Below, piece after piece: positions 13,401 through 25,600 of a stretch of 64,000 bases of DNA. The translations under genes and the position numbers were made by a program. The stretch covers positions 2,542,001-2,606,000 of the forward strand of contig JAPEIS010000007.1 in the NCBI GenBank assembly GCA_029531795.1. Reading direction: 5' to 3'. How positions within the stretch are numbered: the stretch's first letter is position 1; every line of letters starts with the position of its first letter. The notes beneath the pieces are model-generated. The model did no database searches. It was not told where the DNA came from and saw only the letters and a program-made list of their open reading frames with translations. The DNA comes from Sclerotinia nivalis. Lineage: Eukaryota > Ascomycota > Leotiomycetes > Helotiales > Sclerotiniaceae.

Positions 13401-14288
13401 CATCCCATCACATTCACTAATTATTCTACTATACCATGAATATCATTCATTCTATCCACAACCAACACACTCGCTTCCCCTATCCCATCTAGCCCACCTT
13501 ACTCCTACAGTCTTTACTTATGCTTCATTAACTACTCCTCATCTTTATTTACAACACCAGGAAAAATATGAAAACACAATCTCATTCTGTTCTAGAGCAC
13601 TTGACCCAGCTCAGCTATTTATTTATTATCATTAGCAAAGATAAGATGGATGGTATACAAACTGATAATTCAGGGTGAGACACAAGGTAGTATGAAAGAA
13701 TGAAATAATATGAGAGGAAAAGCAGAAAATGAAAAAGATGTGGGAAAGATATAAAAGCATTCATACACCCTTCTTCTTATACATCTCGTACATCTCCCTA
13801 CGGTGAGCCGGTGGCACTGACCGTCTATCTCTAAATCACCACCTTTGAATAAATCACTTCAAATCTCACCACCTCCTCTCCGCCTCCTACCTGCTATACT
13901 CAACCTCGAATCCCGAACATCATCTACAATCATTCTACCCCCCCTTCCCCCCATCTGATTTTTTTCTTCATCAAAACCATTCCAAAATCAAAAGATTAAA
14001 CCTCGCATTCTTTTACTCTAAATTTGGAATTAACACCAGCCAAGACCAGTCAAGACGTAAAGGATCCTCTTAATATCCAATATTCCTATACTATCAATTG
14101 GTAAGCATTAGCATACCCTTCAAATTCTCTATCTTTTTACATTTCCTATACTAAATTGAGTTAAATTGGATTTTAGGGTTAGTCTGCGGAATCCTCTGAA
14201 ATGTATTATAGAGGGAAAGTATATTATTCATTATATATTGTCTATTTGAGTCTGCGGGCTTAGTTGAAGCTTTAAAAACGGGAAGGAC

Positions 14289-14331
14289 AGAAAGAGAGGG
14301 AGAGAAGGAGGGAGAGAGAGAAAAGGAGAGA
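14289..14331 (+). repeat. 43-nt uninterrupted polypurine tract
   Basis: An unbroken run of A and G, mostly GAGAGG-type units, bounded by C at 14288 and T at 14332. Such tracts can form triplex DNA or act as GAGA-type elements; neither is shown here. Confidence 0.75.
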
Positions 14332-14566
14332 TATAGAGATTAAAGAGTATAGAATAGTACTAACAAATGAATATACAGCAGCAGCAAAAGCAAACAAAAC
14401 AACTCTTTAATAAATTATCATTAATAACAACCTCAACAGATCTCCAAAAGACATCTCACTCCCATCCTCTCATCTACCCAAAATAACAACAAACATCAAA
14501 TCCCAAATCCCAAATCCCAAATTTTAAATCTCCCCAAAACAGAACCAAATTAATAGGTAAATCAAC

Positions 14567-14604
14567 AAGAAAAGAAAAGAAAAGAAAAGAAAAGAAAAGA
14601 AAAG
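14567..14604 (+). repeat. AAAAG microsatellite
   Basis: About seven copies of the pentamer AAAAG in tandem. A CAAATCC repeat of three copies lies just upstream near 14500-14520. Confidence 0.85.
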
Positions 14605-15700
14605 CAGACTCGAGATTTTTCCACAACAATTTCCCAAGATCCATCATACATCATACTATTAGATTCTGACATCTAGAGGTATAATGATGAGATATTTATA
14701 TAGTGTTAGTATTAGTCTATAAGTTAGTATTATAGATGATATAAATATCTTTTTATCTATTTAGGGAAAGATTTTTCTTTAATTTTTTTTAAAGGATGTT
14801 GGGTATTAATATATTATACATGTACGGTAGAAGAATCTATAGTAAGAGCTTTTTTAATTTCTTGGTTATTAGTTATTAGTTATTGATTTCTAGATATTGG
14901 TCTGGAGCTTCGTAGGAGTATTTGGTAAGGTATGGAATTTATAATTCGTAGCACCCATCATACACTTATACTATCTCCTCCACGTTCCACTCCACATCCA
15001 TTCCCGTCCAACCTTCATCCCACACCTCCTCTCCTCTCCCATCAACAACTTCCCCCTTTTACCTTTCCCTTTACCTTTCCAACCAATCTAGTATCCCCGC
15101 TACATACCTCTATATCTACATACCGCATCTCACCATCTCACTATATTCCCACTGCCCCCTACTAACCCCTCTAACCATTAACCATTATTATTCATCCCCT
15201 CTTTAAACCAAACAAGAGATAAGTCTTATAGCGGAAATATCGAAAGAACAACAAAGCGATTCTGCTTCCATATTCTCAGATGAGGATGCGAGAGAAATTA
15301 ATATGATGAAAAGAAGTTTATGAATTTGGTAAGTCCACTTTATATGATGTAGCAAGGAAACCTAGTATTGAAGATGACTAGAACACTTATCAAATGCTTC
15401 TCCATGAGGAGACCACAAAATATTCACAGCATTCGATTGTTGATTCACAGATGGCGAAAAATTATTCCATATAGCTCATTTAACCATTAATTATTTGCAG
15501 CCACCATTTAATCCATCAAGAATACCTACAAACAAACCAGGAGATAGACCCTTTTTCACAAATCCACACGCAAATCATCCATCCGTCCATTCATTGATTA
15601 TTTTCGCAAAGGTTCCCATCAAGAAACAGGCAAAATATCAAGAAAGCTTCTCAGGAAAGAAATCCAGAAAAGCCAACAATGAAAAGAAATAATGCAAAAC

Positions 15701-16616
15701 AAAACTGATAAGTGTACAGCTCCATGAATACTACATCTGCACATTGATATGCTTGAGATTACTCTGGATTGATTGATGGGTTCAAAGATTTGAAAGAACT
15801 GATTCAATTCTCGATATTTCCTTTCAAAAATGTTTTGCAATTATCATAGGTTCTATAAACAGGTCCCCAACTATTCCGCATTACATATAAATCAGCATAG
15901 TTATTGAATGCTTGTACAATAGCTTAGAAAAACTGAAATTGAATTTGGCCTGTAACAAATGAGGACTAAAAGGTAGGATTTTGACAAATTTGATAACCTG
16001 ATCTCAAGCGTTTCCTGGACCAAGAAACATGCATTAAATTTATTCATCCAGCTCCAAAATGTTGGATATGCAAAGCATAGTTGATATATATGGTAGTATG
16101 TAAAGATATAATTCTTACTTTATTAGGGAAAGTTCATGAGTACGTATTCTTAAAGAATATGGCTTGAAATAGATCAAGAATACCAAAATGGCTTACATGC
16201 ACGACTCGCCCTTACCAAAAAATCTCACACTTATTGAGAAATTCCCATGACTCACTACTTCCTGACATCCATGCGTTATATGCATCCAGATCCAGATGAA
16301 GAAAATATATGCATTGAGATCTCCATTGAGATGAGAATGAGGATGTGGATGCGGAATGTCCTTCATGCGTATAACCCCAATATCATTCGATATGATGCTG
16401 CATGAGATAATTACCGTACAGGACAGCCCCACTCTTGAAGGAGATGCCGCTCATTCCGCCATATTTGGCGCTCTAGACTTCGAGTATTAATGACAGCCTT
16501 GATGAAAGGTATTTCTAAAGGTGCGGTTGTGTTTTTGAAGTGCCGTACCAGATAGAATATGCAATACTGGGGCACGTAGTAAGTATTAATGTTGGGTATC
16601 AATCCAAATCTTCGTT
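15701..16616. other. Intergenic, 3' flank of LAS1
   Basis: AT-leaning sequence with no credible ORF. Small minus-strand ORFs here (73-79 codons) show no family resemblance and overlap the LAS1 terminator region. Confidence 0.6.
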
Positions 16617-17592
16617 TCAAAATACTCCTATTGGTTTTGGTATCCACGGTCCCTCCCAGCGCGTCCAGCCTTTCTTCGTATTATTCGTAGAAGATTTGTG
16701 ACCCATATCTACTTGCAGAGAGGCAGCGGTACCATCTAAATCATGTTCCATTCTCATCATTTCCGCTCGAAAATTATCAAGATCTTCGGCGGCTGTATCG
16801 GGGATGGATGAGGCATTGCTTTTTGAGGATTTCGATTCTTCCCAGTCAAATATCTTCTGTCGGAATTTGAGCGCTTGTAACAACGTCATGGGATCCTCAG
16901 AAGATTCCTCCAGTTCATCTAACACGCGAAGAAGGTCGTCTCGTCCAAAGGTCTCAAGTCGATCCTTTATCATATTTAAATTAATTCCTTGGTCCTTCTG
17001 CGCTAGAACTCCCCGCACGAATGTCTTGCAATCGTCATCCTCTTCACCAACAGATAAATCTACCCAGTAAAAATCCCAAATCCATTTGAGTGCTTTGCGC
17101 GCAGCTATTCGAAGTTTAGGAAGGGATGGAAGTTCCTCATGGGTAGCTTGATGTCGAAGTTCAACGTATGTAGCTGGTAAGCCGATAGTTTTCGCGATCG
17201 AGTACATACTTAATTTGCGGCGCTTATCTTGATGACTATCGAGAAGGCCTGTGACAAAGCTAGTGACAAAGTAGAAAGGATAAGTTAGTCATGAGAAGAA
17301 AATGGACAACGAGCAAACCTCAATCATACCGACAAAAAGCAGCAGAATAAGCAGCTCTCACACAATAGGATGAATTTCCGGGAACATCGTTTAAAATGGC
17401 TGAAGTAATAATGGCAGAAGATTCGACGAGATGAGGACAATTTCCCCGTTGCATCCACACGGAGATGAGGCATACGGCTTGTCGGCGATGAGTATCATTT
17501 GGAGGGCCCGTCTCAGTATTTTGGTAAAGTTTTTCGCGCACTTGAATAAGCTCACGACGGGTACGCCAAGGCGTAATTACATATTGAACCAT
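16617..17592 (-). CDS. LAS1: Las1-family pre-rRNA processing endonuclease
   Basis: Las1 is the HEPN-type endoribonuclease that, with the Grc3 polynucleotide kinase, cuts ITS2 during 60S ribosome maturation in the nucleus. Two exons, 17592-17330 and 17259-16617, join in frame to 301 residues. The N-terminus carries the family pattern [18 protein letters not shown]. The intron removes a stretch between AAFCR and FVTGLLDS, which read through as family sequence once joined. The HEPN catalytic signature RHxxxH appears as RHQATH at residues 123-128. The C-terminus WIPKPIGVF matches the conserved Las1 C-terminal motif, so the protein is complete. At about 300 residues it is shorter than yeast Las1 (about 500). 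An acidic linker (SVGEEDDDC) separates the halves. Family assignment is firm; activity is inferred. Confidence 0.92.
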
Positions 17593-18314
17593 AATTCGTA
17601 ATTGGAACGATTAGTTGGGATTTGAAAGATGATCAAGATGATGGAGACGATGTTTCGAAATAATAGCAGAAGTGTTGAGTTAGCATTAACTCGAAGTTGT
17701 AGATACTGAGATGCCAAGCGATAAAGTTTCCAGGCTCATTGCGAACTAAGAGCCGAAGTTTTAGCGCTCATTATTGTAAGAAGCTAGAAAAAATCATTAG
17801 ATAAGCTTGGAATATGAATAATCTTAATAACAAAAACATAATTGGTTGATGGAACAATGAACAATGAGCTTCATCTGCAATATCACATTGTTGGATGGCG
17901 GATTGGAATTCAATGAAGAGAGAGGAAGGGATAGGGGAGGACTTGGTTATTATTCAAGGCATTAAAGGGTTAGTAAACATATACATTGCCACTATTCATA
18001 AAGGAATAAAGAATCTTAATCTTGTCTGTCTGTTAATCTGAATTTCCATTCAGGTATTGATGTTTGTGTGTAGAACTATATACATGTGTATGATTTGGGA
18101 AGACAACTTCAACAACACATTTGATAGAAGTGTCCAAATGATAATCTAATATATCCATCCCAATGTTGAGTTTAAGCTCATTCCTGTCATTGCTGACATG
18201 ATCCTATAGTTTCCAATACTCCAAATACCTGTTCCCAATATTTAAACATACCAACCCCAACGCTAAAGTCAAAGTCATAAAAATTTTTCATCCGGAGATC
18301 CATACTCCATAAAA
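17593..18314. other. Intergenic between LAS1 start and the 403-residue gene
   Basis: Holds the LAS1 promoter (5' side at 17593) and the 3' flank of the next minus-strand gene. No ORF or clear regulatory motif was recognised. Confidence 0.55.
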
Positions 18315-19526
18315 TCAGATCCAGCCTGTACCGCCATAATTCGTTGCGTAACTTGCGTTGAAGTTGGGAAAGTTTTGTGTAGTGCCCATCATATAAGCAG
18401 TGGTGTCAACCATTTGAGCAGGTCTTCCTGACACAACTTCTTGCTCTTCTTCCTCTTCTTCCTCTTCCTCATCTTCTCCTTCACCATCCTCCTCGTCATC
18501 TTTATCATCATCTTCGAATGGGGGTTGCCAAGTCTCCTCCAATTTCAAACACTTTTCAACTGGTTCAAGTCGACGATAGCTGTTGCCTAGGAGCTGTGAC
18601 GACATCATTCGATAGTTATCGAGTTGAGGATCCGACAGTGATGTTTTGCTATTGTCCGGAGTGTCATATAATCCCATACCGATTAACTCCTCTCCCTCTG
18701 GCTCATCATCAGAAAGTGGGTGATAGGGTATCGATTCTTCTGGAGTAAAAGTGGGGTCGGGATGTTGAATGGGTAGGAAGTTATCTGGTGTGGGTGGAGT
18801 GGTACCATCCTCGAATCCATTTGTTGCAAAGCTGTTCCAATCAAAATGTGAATACATTGTTGAATCTTGGTTGTTGTTTGTGTATGGAGCTTGAACAGCC
18901 ATCATGGGGTTTTCTAATGGTGTATGATCCGGGGTGTAGAATTGATCGAGTGGATATGAAGTAGGTGCAGTGGTAAAGGGATATGAGTTGTGATGATCCT
19001 CATTGAAAGGCATCGACACAGGAGAAAAGCTGGAGTCTGGTGATGCGTATCCTGAGTAAATAGCCGGTGTCGGGACATCAAAGTTGTAATACTCCTGGGG
19101 GAACGGGTATCCACTCGTAGATTGCACTGGTTGGTACATTTGTTGTTGTGTGGATGGGTGCCAACTGACGGGACGGTTTGATCTTATTGGCATCTGAGTT
19201 TGAAGTCCATTGTTCGATCCCCATTCGTTAGAAGCCATCATTTGTTGTTGATTGAGCATCGCCATCTGGTGTTGGTATGAGCCATCGGACATGAGGGTCC
19301 TCCGTCGATTCTGTTTTACGGAACATCTTGGGCTATTGCTTGCACTGTTTGGTTTGGTAACGCGCATCGGTGCCATATTCCTTTGGCCATTGGACATTGA
19401 TAATCGAGTTCGAGACTGTGAGGGTTGTGTCATTTGTCTCGAAGCATTTTCCAGAAACATCTGAACATTGTCATCACAACCCATCATGTTCGTTCCATAT
19501 GCTGGAGTAGCATAAGTTGAATCCAT
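18315..19526 (-). CDS. Uncharacterised protein with acidic near-C-terminal stretch
   Basis: Single-exon ORF of 403 residues starting MDSTYATPAYGTNMMG. I do not recognise a named domain. It is rich in Gln, Met, Asn, Ser, Pro and Tyr, like intrinsically disordered regulators. A basic patch (KQNRRRTLMS) lies near residue 75. A short well-ordered-looking segment, GEELIGMGLYDTP, around residue 280, and LKLEETWQPPFED around residue 330 look like conserved linear motifs. An almost purely acidic run (mostly Glu) follows at about residues 340-368. The mix of disorder, basic patch and acid tract suggests a nuclear or regulatory role, which is an inference. Its 5' side faces 8.5 kb without genes. A 9-bp inverted repeat lies about 95 bp upstream of the ATG. 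Confidence 0.8.
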   Translation of the reverse strand: MDSTYATPAYGTNMMGCDDNVQMFLENASRQMTQPSQSRTRLSMSNGQRNMAPMRVTKPNSASNSPRCSVKQNRRRTLMSDGSYQHQMAMLNQQQMMASNEWGSNNGLQTQMPIRSNRPVSWHPSTQQQMYQPVQSTSGYPFPQEYYNFDVPTPAIYSGYASPDSSFSPVSMPFNEDHHNSYPFTTAPTSYPLDQFYTPDHTPLENPMMAVQAPYTNNNQDSTMYSHFDWNSFATNGFEDGTTPPTPDNFLPIQHPDPTFTPEESIPYHPLSDDEPEGEELIGMGLYDTPDNSKTSLSDPQLDNYRMMSSQLLGNSYRRLEPVEKCLKLEETWQPPFEDDDKDDEEDGEGEDEEEEEEEEEQEVVSGRPAQMVDTTAYMMGTTQNFPNFNASYATNYGGTGWI

Positions 19527-19620
19527 TTTTGATATCGTACAAGAGAGAAGGTAATCGAGCTAGAGAGTGAGAGTGATAAATTGAAAGTTGAGGGGTTGGA
19601 GAGATATATGAAGTATATGA

Positions 19621-19643
19621 ACTAACGTCAAGTGGACGTTAGT
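19621..19643 (-). promoter_or_regulatory. 9-bp inverted repeat in the leader of the 403-residue gene
   Basis: ACTAACGTC (19621-19629) and GACGTTAGT (19635-19643) are perfect complements separated by AAGTG. It could be an operator for a dimeric factor (it contains ACGTC half-sites) or an RNA hairpin if transcribed. Confidence 0.45.
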
Positions 19644-22600
19644 GGTCGAGATATCATAGCCTTGATATGATTAAATCTAGAGAATGCTGAATTTAAATTA
19701 TAAGAAAGGGATCTACCCAATCTTCCATGTGAGGACTAAATATCGGCAGTACAAAATATGAAGACCACCATGCAAGTGACTTACTGTAAGGTATGTTCCC
19801 CAATCGATCCCACGAAAGGGCAAGGATTATATCATAGGGAGTTTGTCGGGTCTGAGCTTCTTCTGGGGAATACTAGACAGGGCTTTGTTGGCGGTCAAAA
19901 GTCAAAGCCCCTGGCTTGCAACATACGCAGATTCGAAAAAAGTCAGCGGTACAAAGGAGGACAAGGGGTAGGCTACATCCCGCGGCTGGATACATGTCGC
20001 GTACGAGGCTCCTTCGCCTCAGGGGTGTGCGGTAATCAAAGCAGAACGTGTCAACCGATGAAACAACTTCCTAAAGGGGAGAAATTTGCTTTGCAAGGAA
20101 GAAGGGCGAGAAAGGGCGGTCAGGTTGTATCAGCACAAGGGTGGGATAGATTTTGATTTTTCAAGGGTGTATATATCAAGTAGCCGACGGGGTCCAAGAA
20201 TGCTCTTGTTGATACGGTGGAGTGTAAGTTTGTGGCATTACCCGGGTGTGGTAGTAATGTGGATGCTATGAACTAGCATAATTAGTATGTTAATCTAAGC
20301 CAGAAATGTGGCCTTCCCGTACTGACGCAGCGCCTCTGGAAGTTTTAGATGTGGATACTTTGGATCGTTAGTTTCGTTGTAGTGCGCATGTTAAATTGTG
20401 GAATTTAGTCAAATTCTCGGCCCCATCGATCACAAAACGTGGGTAAGCATTCCAATGGTTCCATACCTAAACTCTGTACATCGAAAATCCCTCGGTCGTA
20501 TCGTCCTATAGAGGAGACCTATTTCCTTGAAAAGCCTAGGAGGTTCACTGGTACTAATTTCGTGCGGACCAATTATTTAAGACGGCTCAAGTAATAATAT
20601 ACAGTAGCCTGATAAAGAGTACGTACTGTAGGCCAATACGATTAGGTAGAACTGCGCAGTTCCGCTAAATGAAGGAGAGTAATGAAATGCAGTGCTACCG
20701 ACCAAATGCAATGTATCTAGACCTGGCACGACCATCAATCATACTTAGGTATCATGAAGCATCTAAGTGGCAAGCACGACTCGTTCTACATTTGGCGACA
20801 TATTCCGCACTGTATACCACGATTATTATCCTTGGCTAATATGATTTTCCTAGCAGACTGCAGGATAATTTTTGAAAGTATGTATGGTATGCCATGAGCA
20901 ATTGAATGAGTGAGCAAATTTCCAGATATTCTATCAGATCCTCCATATATTAAAATTCTGATGAAATGCAGATGGGGCAAAGTATATTATTTTTTTGCCT
21001 TATTGTACAACGTTATCCTAGCTATGTTTGAAATCGGGAAAGAAGGCGAGACTTTGAAGGCAGATAGTATGGGGCAGCGGTACGCGAGTAGCAGCAGTAG
21101 AGGTGCTAATCTCAAGTCACAGTTTAGAAATGGAATAATGCAGAAATAAATCACCGACCGTTCAACATCCTTGATATCTAGTACACCAGTAGTACAGAGT
21201 ACACTAGGCTCGCTAGGTAAGGATGCGGAATGAGTTAGTGGGATGTTGATGGATCTTATGCTAAGGGAATTGCGAACGACCCCCATGGGCCAGCCACCAT
21301 AAAAAAAAGGGCTATGAGCTATCTATCACGAAACACCCAATCATATGCAACCACAGGTGACAACATTGAAAAGCCCTCTTTGTGAAACTATAAGCCACAG
21401 TTCCATAGCGAAGAAGGACTCGGAGGGGAGCCACTTAAGGAATGATAATTTTAGGTCGTCAAATTGTCAATCGTTTCGCCCGCCGCTCATACCAAACTAA
21501 GGTAAGCTTTCATTTATCTCATCGTCACCACCATGATGATCTTACAATATTGTCATTCTTGGTAAACGTTTCTAAGTTTAAGACCAAGGCGCTAAAATTA
21601 TGGGGAAACACCAGACCAGTCAAACCCGTATCATTGTATGCTAATCATAGTGGCAGATTTTCTCGGATATCAAATTTCCATTATCCATGGCCCATGGGTG
21701 CTCATGGCTATCACATACATCATGCATATCGAGGCCTAATCAGCAACCAAAAGGCAAAGCAATCATTAATGAGCAGATTCAGTAACTTTCATTGATTGAG
21801 CATGAACCCGCGGCGAAGTATGCACAAGCACAAATTGCATGCATGCGCAATAATGACTAAGACCGGCATATGGTAAGCAGATCATGAAGCCATGACCGTG
21901 ATCCATGATATTTTCTACTTTCCAAGAATTTCTCGATTTCGATGGAAACTTTGATGGAAACGATAAATGAGAAAGAAAAAAACGTTTTAGACCCATCATA
22001 GCATGCATGGTAGGGAGGCCCTGAGTTCAGTCTCGATTCAAGATTGAGGCTTTGTTTGGTCATCGAAGAGTCGAAGAACCCCTAAGAAGGGCGCATTGAA
22101 TTCCAAGGTTGTGTTGTTGTCTGTCTTCAACTATCCTTGTTTTAACTGCTAAAGCAAAGGAATACGGTAAGCCCCTCCCCTCCACTTACAAAGTTATACT
22201 TCTCCTACTGTCAAGGAGCTTATGTCGAACCGAAAGATGTTTCGCAAGGGTGAGCATGATGTTGAAAAAGCAAAGCACAGCAAAGCACAAACATAATCAA
22301 GTTACAACATCGATATGTCGGTCGGGCGCTGAAACTGATTCGGACTTGATTGGGTGGAATAGCCAGAACGGAACTCAATTTTGCTATAACCTAAAATTTG
22401 CTTTTGCCGCATCGATGACCTGTTAGACAACACGCACGGAAATGGCGGCGAGAATATAGCACCTGCTGCGACCTGCGTTCATACCATGTGGACTCAAATC
22501 AACAATTAGATGAGTTTTTCCTGTTGACTTTTTTAAGTGCTAATCCAAAAGGGGCCACAGCCGGAGATTCTTTTTCTGTGCGATCACCCCGCAATAATCC

Positions 22601-25600
22601 CAGCATACCAGCAGATGAGCCGGGCCCTTGGAAACCTATATTGCAAGAAAAAGCTAGTACGATATGAGTATTGACTACAGCATCTACAAGATGCTAAGCC
22701 TAACGACGCGTAAAACAACACTTCTTTAAAGAGTCTGCATGATACTATTGGATAGAAATATCAAAGGCTAATTAATCACTTGTCGCTGAAGTAGATCTTA
22801 TCCTTGTATCACTTTCTTTCTTTTCTTTTTTTTCTTTTTCGCGCAATTCCCACCCACAGCTTTCCCCCTGCTTTTCTCCTCTTTTAGATTTCTGCCCTTG
22901 TCGATTGTAGATCGTGTTTCGCTTACCCGTGCCACGAATTTATATCAAGGATGAAGATGGAGATGTCAGAATCTAGGATCTAGAATTTTTAGACCCATTC
23001 GTGAGAACACCACCATCACATTCTTACGCAAGCAAGGGTCCGGTTACTTTTACCCAACTTTTTTTTTTTGGATCTTAAACGCTCGAGACATCATAGCACA
23101 GTGCCACATCCCTCGCTTCGCACATCTAACCGAATCCAAATTCAGCAGAAAGAAGAAGATTGTGCTCATCAGATATTTCCATCCCAGTTGACAAGGCTGG
23201 GACCGTCCTTCCTTTTCGGTTTTCTATTTACAGGGGACTACACCTTCAGTGACACCACACTTTCCTGGAGGGTACAAGCTCGGATTGCTGAAAAGGAAGT
23301 GATACCCTGCAAAATGAGGCACGGATTTTCTATTGAGGATCGCTGAATTGAATGGCCGACCGTCTTCACAGTAACGCTGCTAAGTTCTAATTCTCCATAT
23401 AAGCTTCAAGCCAGTGATCCTCCTTGGATGACCAAAACTAAGCACAGCGTATCGGCCGGTACCATTCTCACGACCAGGACCAATAATTAAACGCTATATT
23501 GAATTTTATTGTGCGGCAATGGATGGGGTTCATTCAACCATGTCAAATTGGTAAGACGGGTTACTCTAAATTAACCTAAAGCTATTGAACGAGCATTATT
23601 CGAGTATCATCTCATGCCAATCAGCCATCTATCTTTGATCCCGCCTATCGTGTTAACAGAGTAGTTGCATCAATCCACACTCTAGTCATCATGCCCTTAT
23701 GCGAGCATTTTTGAAACCTTCAATTCCAACATCCATACATCCTAATCCTCGTTCGCCGTCGGAAATGGTGCCAGCCGATCTTTTATTATTGCAACACAGT
23801 TTCAATCCTTGGTCTCGGCTTTCGCACCGTTGCAGACGCTTGCATCCTATTCCGGCCCAAACTGCTTCCTCTGGACCAGGGCGAAGCATACCTGCAAAAG
23901 TACAGTGACCAAGATCAAAACAAGGCAAGCCAATTTATGACTGGCTTTATTTGGAGCGACCCATCGTGTTACATTAAATTTACTTGTGCTGTGCCCACCT
24001 GATAGGCAAATCTAATACAGGGTGGCCGGCGCGATGAAATTACCCTAAAATTTCGAACAGAGCTTGTGGAACGTATGGCTGATTGACGGCTCAATACATA
24101 CGGATGAAAGTAGGTGGTCAAAGAGGTGATTTGTATATGCGTTCAAACTTTGTGTTGGCCTTTGTGTTCTCTTTCGTATTCCCCATTTGGAATGATTGAA
24201 ACCTAACAGTTAGATTTCGATAGTTGATATTCTTTCTCTTCTAGATTAATTATCCTCCGGGCGTCTAGTGTTAACGGACAAAATACGATTTTGGTCAAGT
24301 AATTACAGGCATCACCATCCATCACCGAAGTTTTCACTGCAGAGTACTGTAATCAAATTTTGATTGATGTGACATCTATCCATCATCATCCATCCACATT
24401 TCCAAACAACTGAGCCGTCTTAAACCCAAGCCTTGTACACATCATGACACTACCTATCATCATCATGTGAAGGAAAGAAGAAACTCTCAAGGACTCAGGG
24501 TTCCTAAATTTTGTGCGTAGTCTGTTTTTGGCGCGAATTCCGCTCAGCAGCGTACGAATACAAGACATTTTCAGCTGGAGATAAATGGGTATGCAAATGC
24601 AAACAACGGTCGGATGCAGCACATTAGCATTGATCGGAGACGAGATGTGTACCTGGTTCTAACCCATACACTGGCATGTATGATGTCTCTCCAATCTAGA
24701 ATCATGGATAAGGATAAAAAAGTATCGAACGATGAACCCCTGTTTTAACTTCTACGCAGTCTGTTCCGCAATCACTCTCCGAGGCACTTTACCGTGTGTT
24801 GGAAAAGCGGAATTGGATGGTTTGATGGCTTACTTACCAATGGGTTACAACTTACGATGAACGAATCATGCTTGTCTGCATATACTCACACATATCGGAG
24901 ATTCATCAGGAGCATTGTCTAGGGTTTCGTGGATCTGCAATGAAGGATGATGTATGATATTGTTCGCTGAGCTCTTTGGTCAAGAATGGCCCCCTCCAAG
25001 TGCTCATGAGCATTTGTTATTGGTCCAACACCTACATCATCATCCCCATTGTCTAAAACTCTTATTTCATCAACAAAGCTTACTACCAAACCCAAGGATC
25101 AAATTCTAGGCCCGCGTGAAACATAAAGGAATCCGGTGAGCCTTGTGAACCTACTTTATTACCTAGACCCCAAATTCAAAGCCGAAATCTTAAGTCAGAA
25201 ATACATAATACCCACTATGAAATAAGGAGGTGGGAACTTGGATGAGAAAGTATCGAAGCCTACAAGGAGGGGCACAGCACAGCTCCTCATTTTATCGAAA
25301 ATGAATGAATGAATCAGATCTTTACCAGTTTCGATATCTTCTCCGGTAATTGGAAACCCAAGAAACTTTAGAATTTTTTTATAGAAACCTTATGGAGTGT
25401 ATCCAAGCGTCTATCTATATTGAGCCTCACTTACAGACATAGCTTATTCCTTGTTGGGTCACTAATATACATTTTTATTTTTTATGAAAACCTTAGGTAG
25501 CAACTCAATACTAATTAATAAGTTACACATTTACAGCACGGTAGGTTGTATGTGGAGGCCAAGTCTCAAGGTCTCGAACTTTGATGGGACTACGGGGTTG

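Larger units (their letters stand above)
12460..15700 (+). ncRNA. Candidate non-coding plus-strand transcript region
   Basis: The plus strand is markedly C/T/A-rich and G-poor, as fungal 5' leaders are, yet no credible ORF follows. TATA-like boxes occur at 12574-12582 and 13750-13757. Downstream of the second lies about 340 bp of leader-like sequence ending in a GTAAGC donor at 14101. A CTAAAT branch-like word and a TTTTAG acceptor at 14171-14176 complete a 76-bp intron candidate. The 143-codon ORF at 12460 and the 77-codon ORF at 14932 look like translated leader sequence. Transcription is inferred from composition and signals only. Confidence 0.3.

Noticed and set aside
14932..15165. 77-codon Pro/Ser/His/Thr-rich ORF
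   Set aside because: Translation of a C-rich, G-poor strand without codon-like structure.
5676..16616. RIP-mutated repeat block as the reason for the gene-free region
   Set aside because: The DNA is not extremely AT-rich and contains many CpA/CpC-rich stretches. A computed TpA/ApT index would settle it; a high index would revive the idea.
19758..20156. 132-codon ORF on the plus strand
   Set aside because: No recognisable domain, no promoter or splice partner, and a composition unlike the real genes here.
20280..20560. Possible structured RNA
   Set aside because: Compared by eye with 5S rRNA and tRNA consensus; no A/B box pair or matching core was found.
23689..23928. Overlapping ORFs on both strands
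   Set aside because: Mirror-image ORFs of 69 and 79 codons are expected by chance where stops are sparse.
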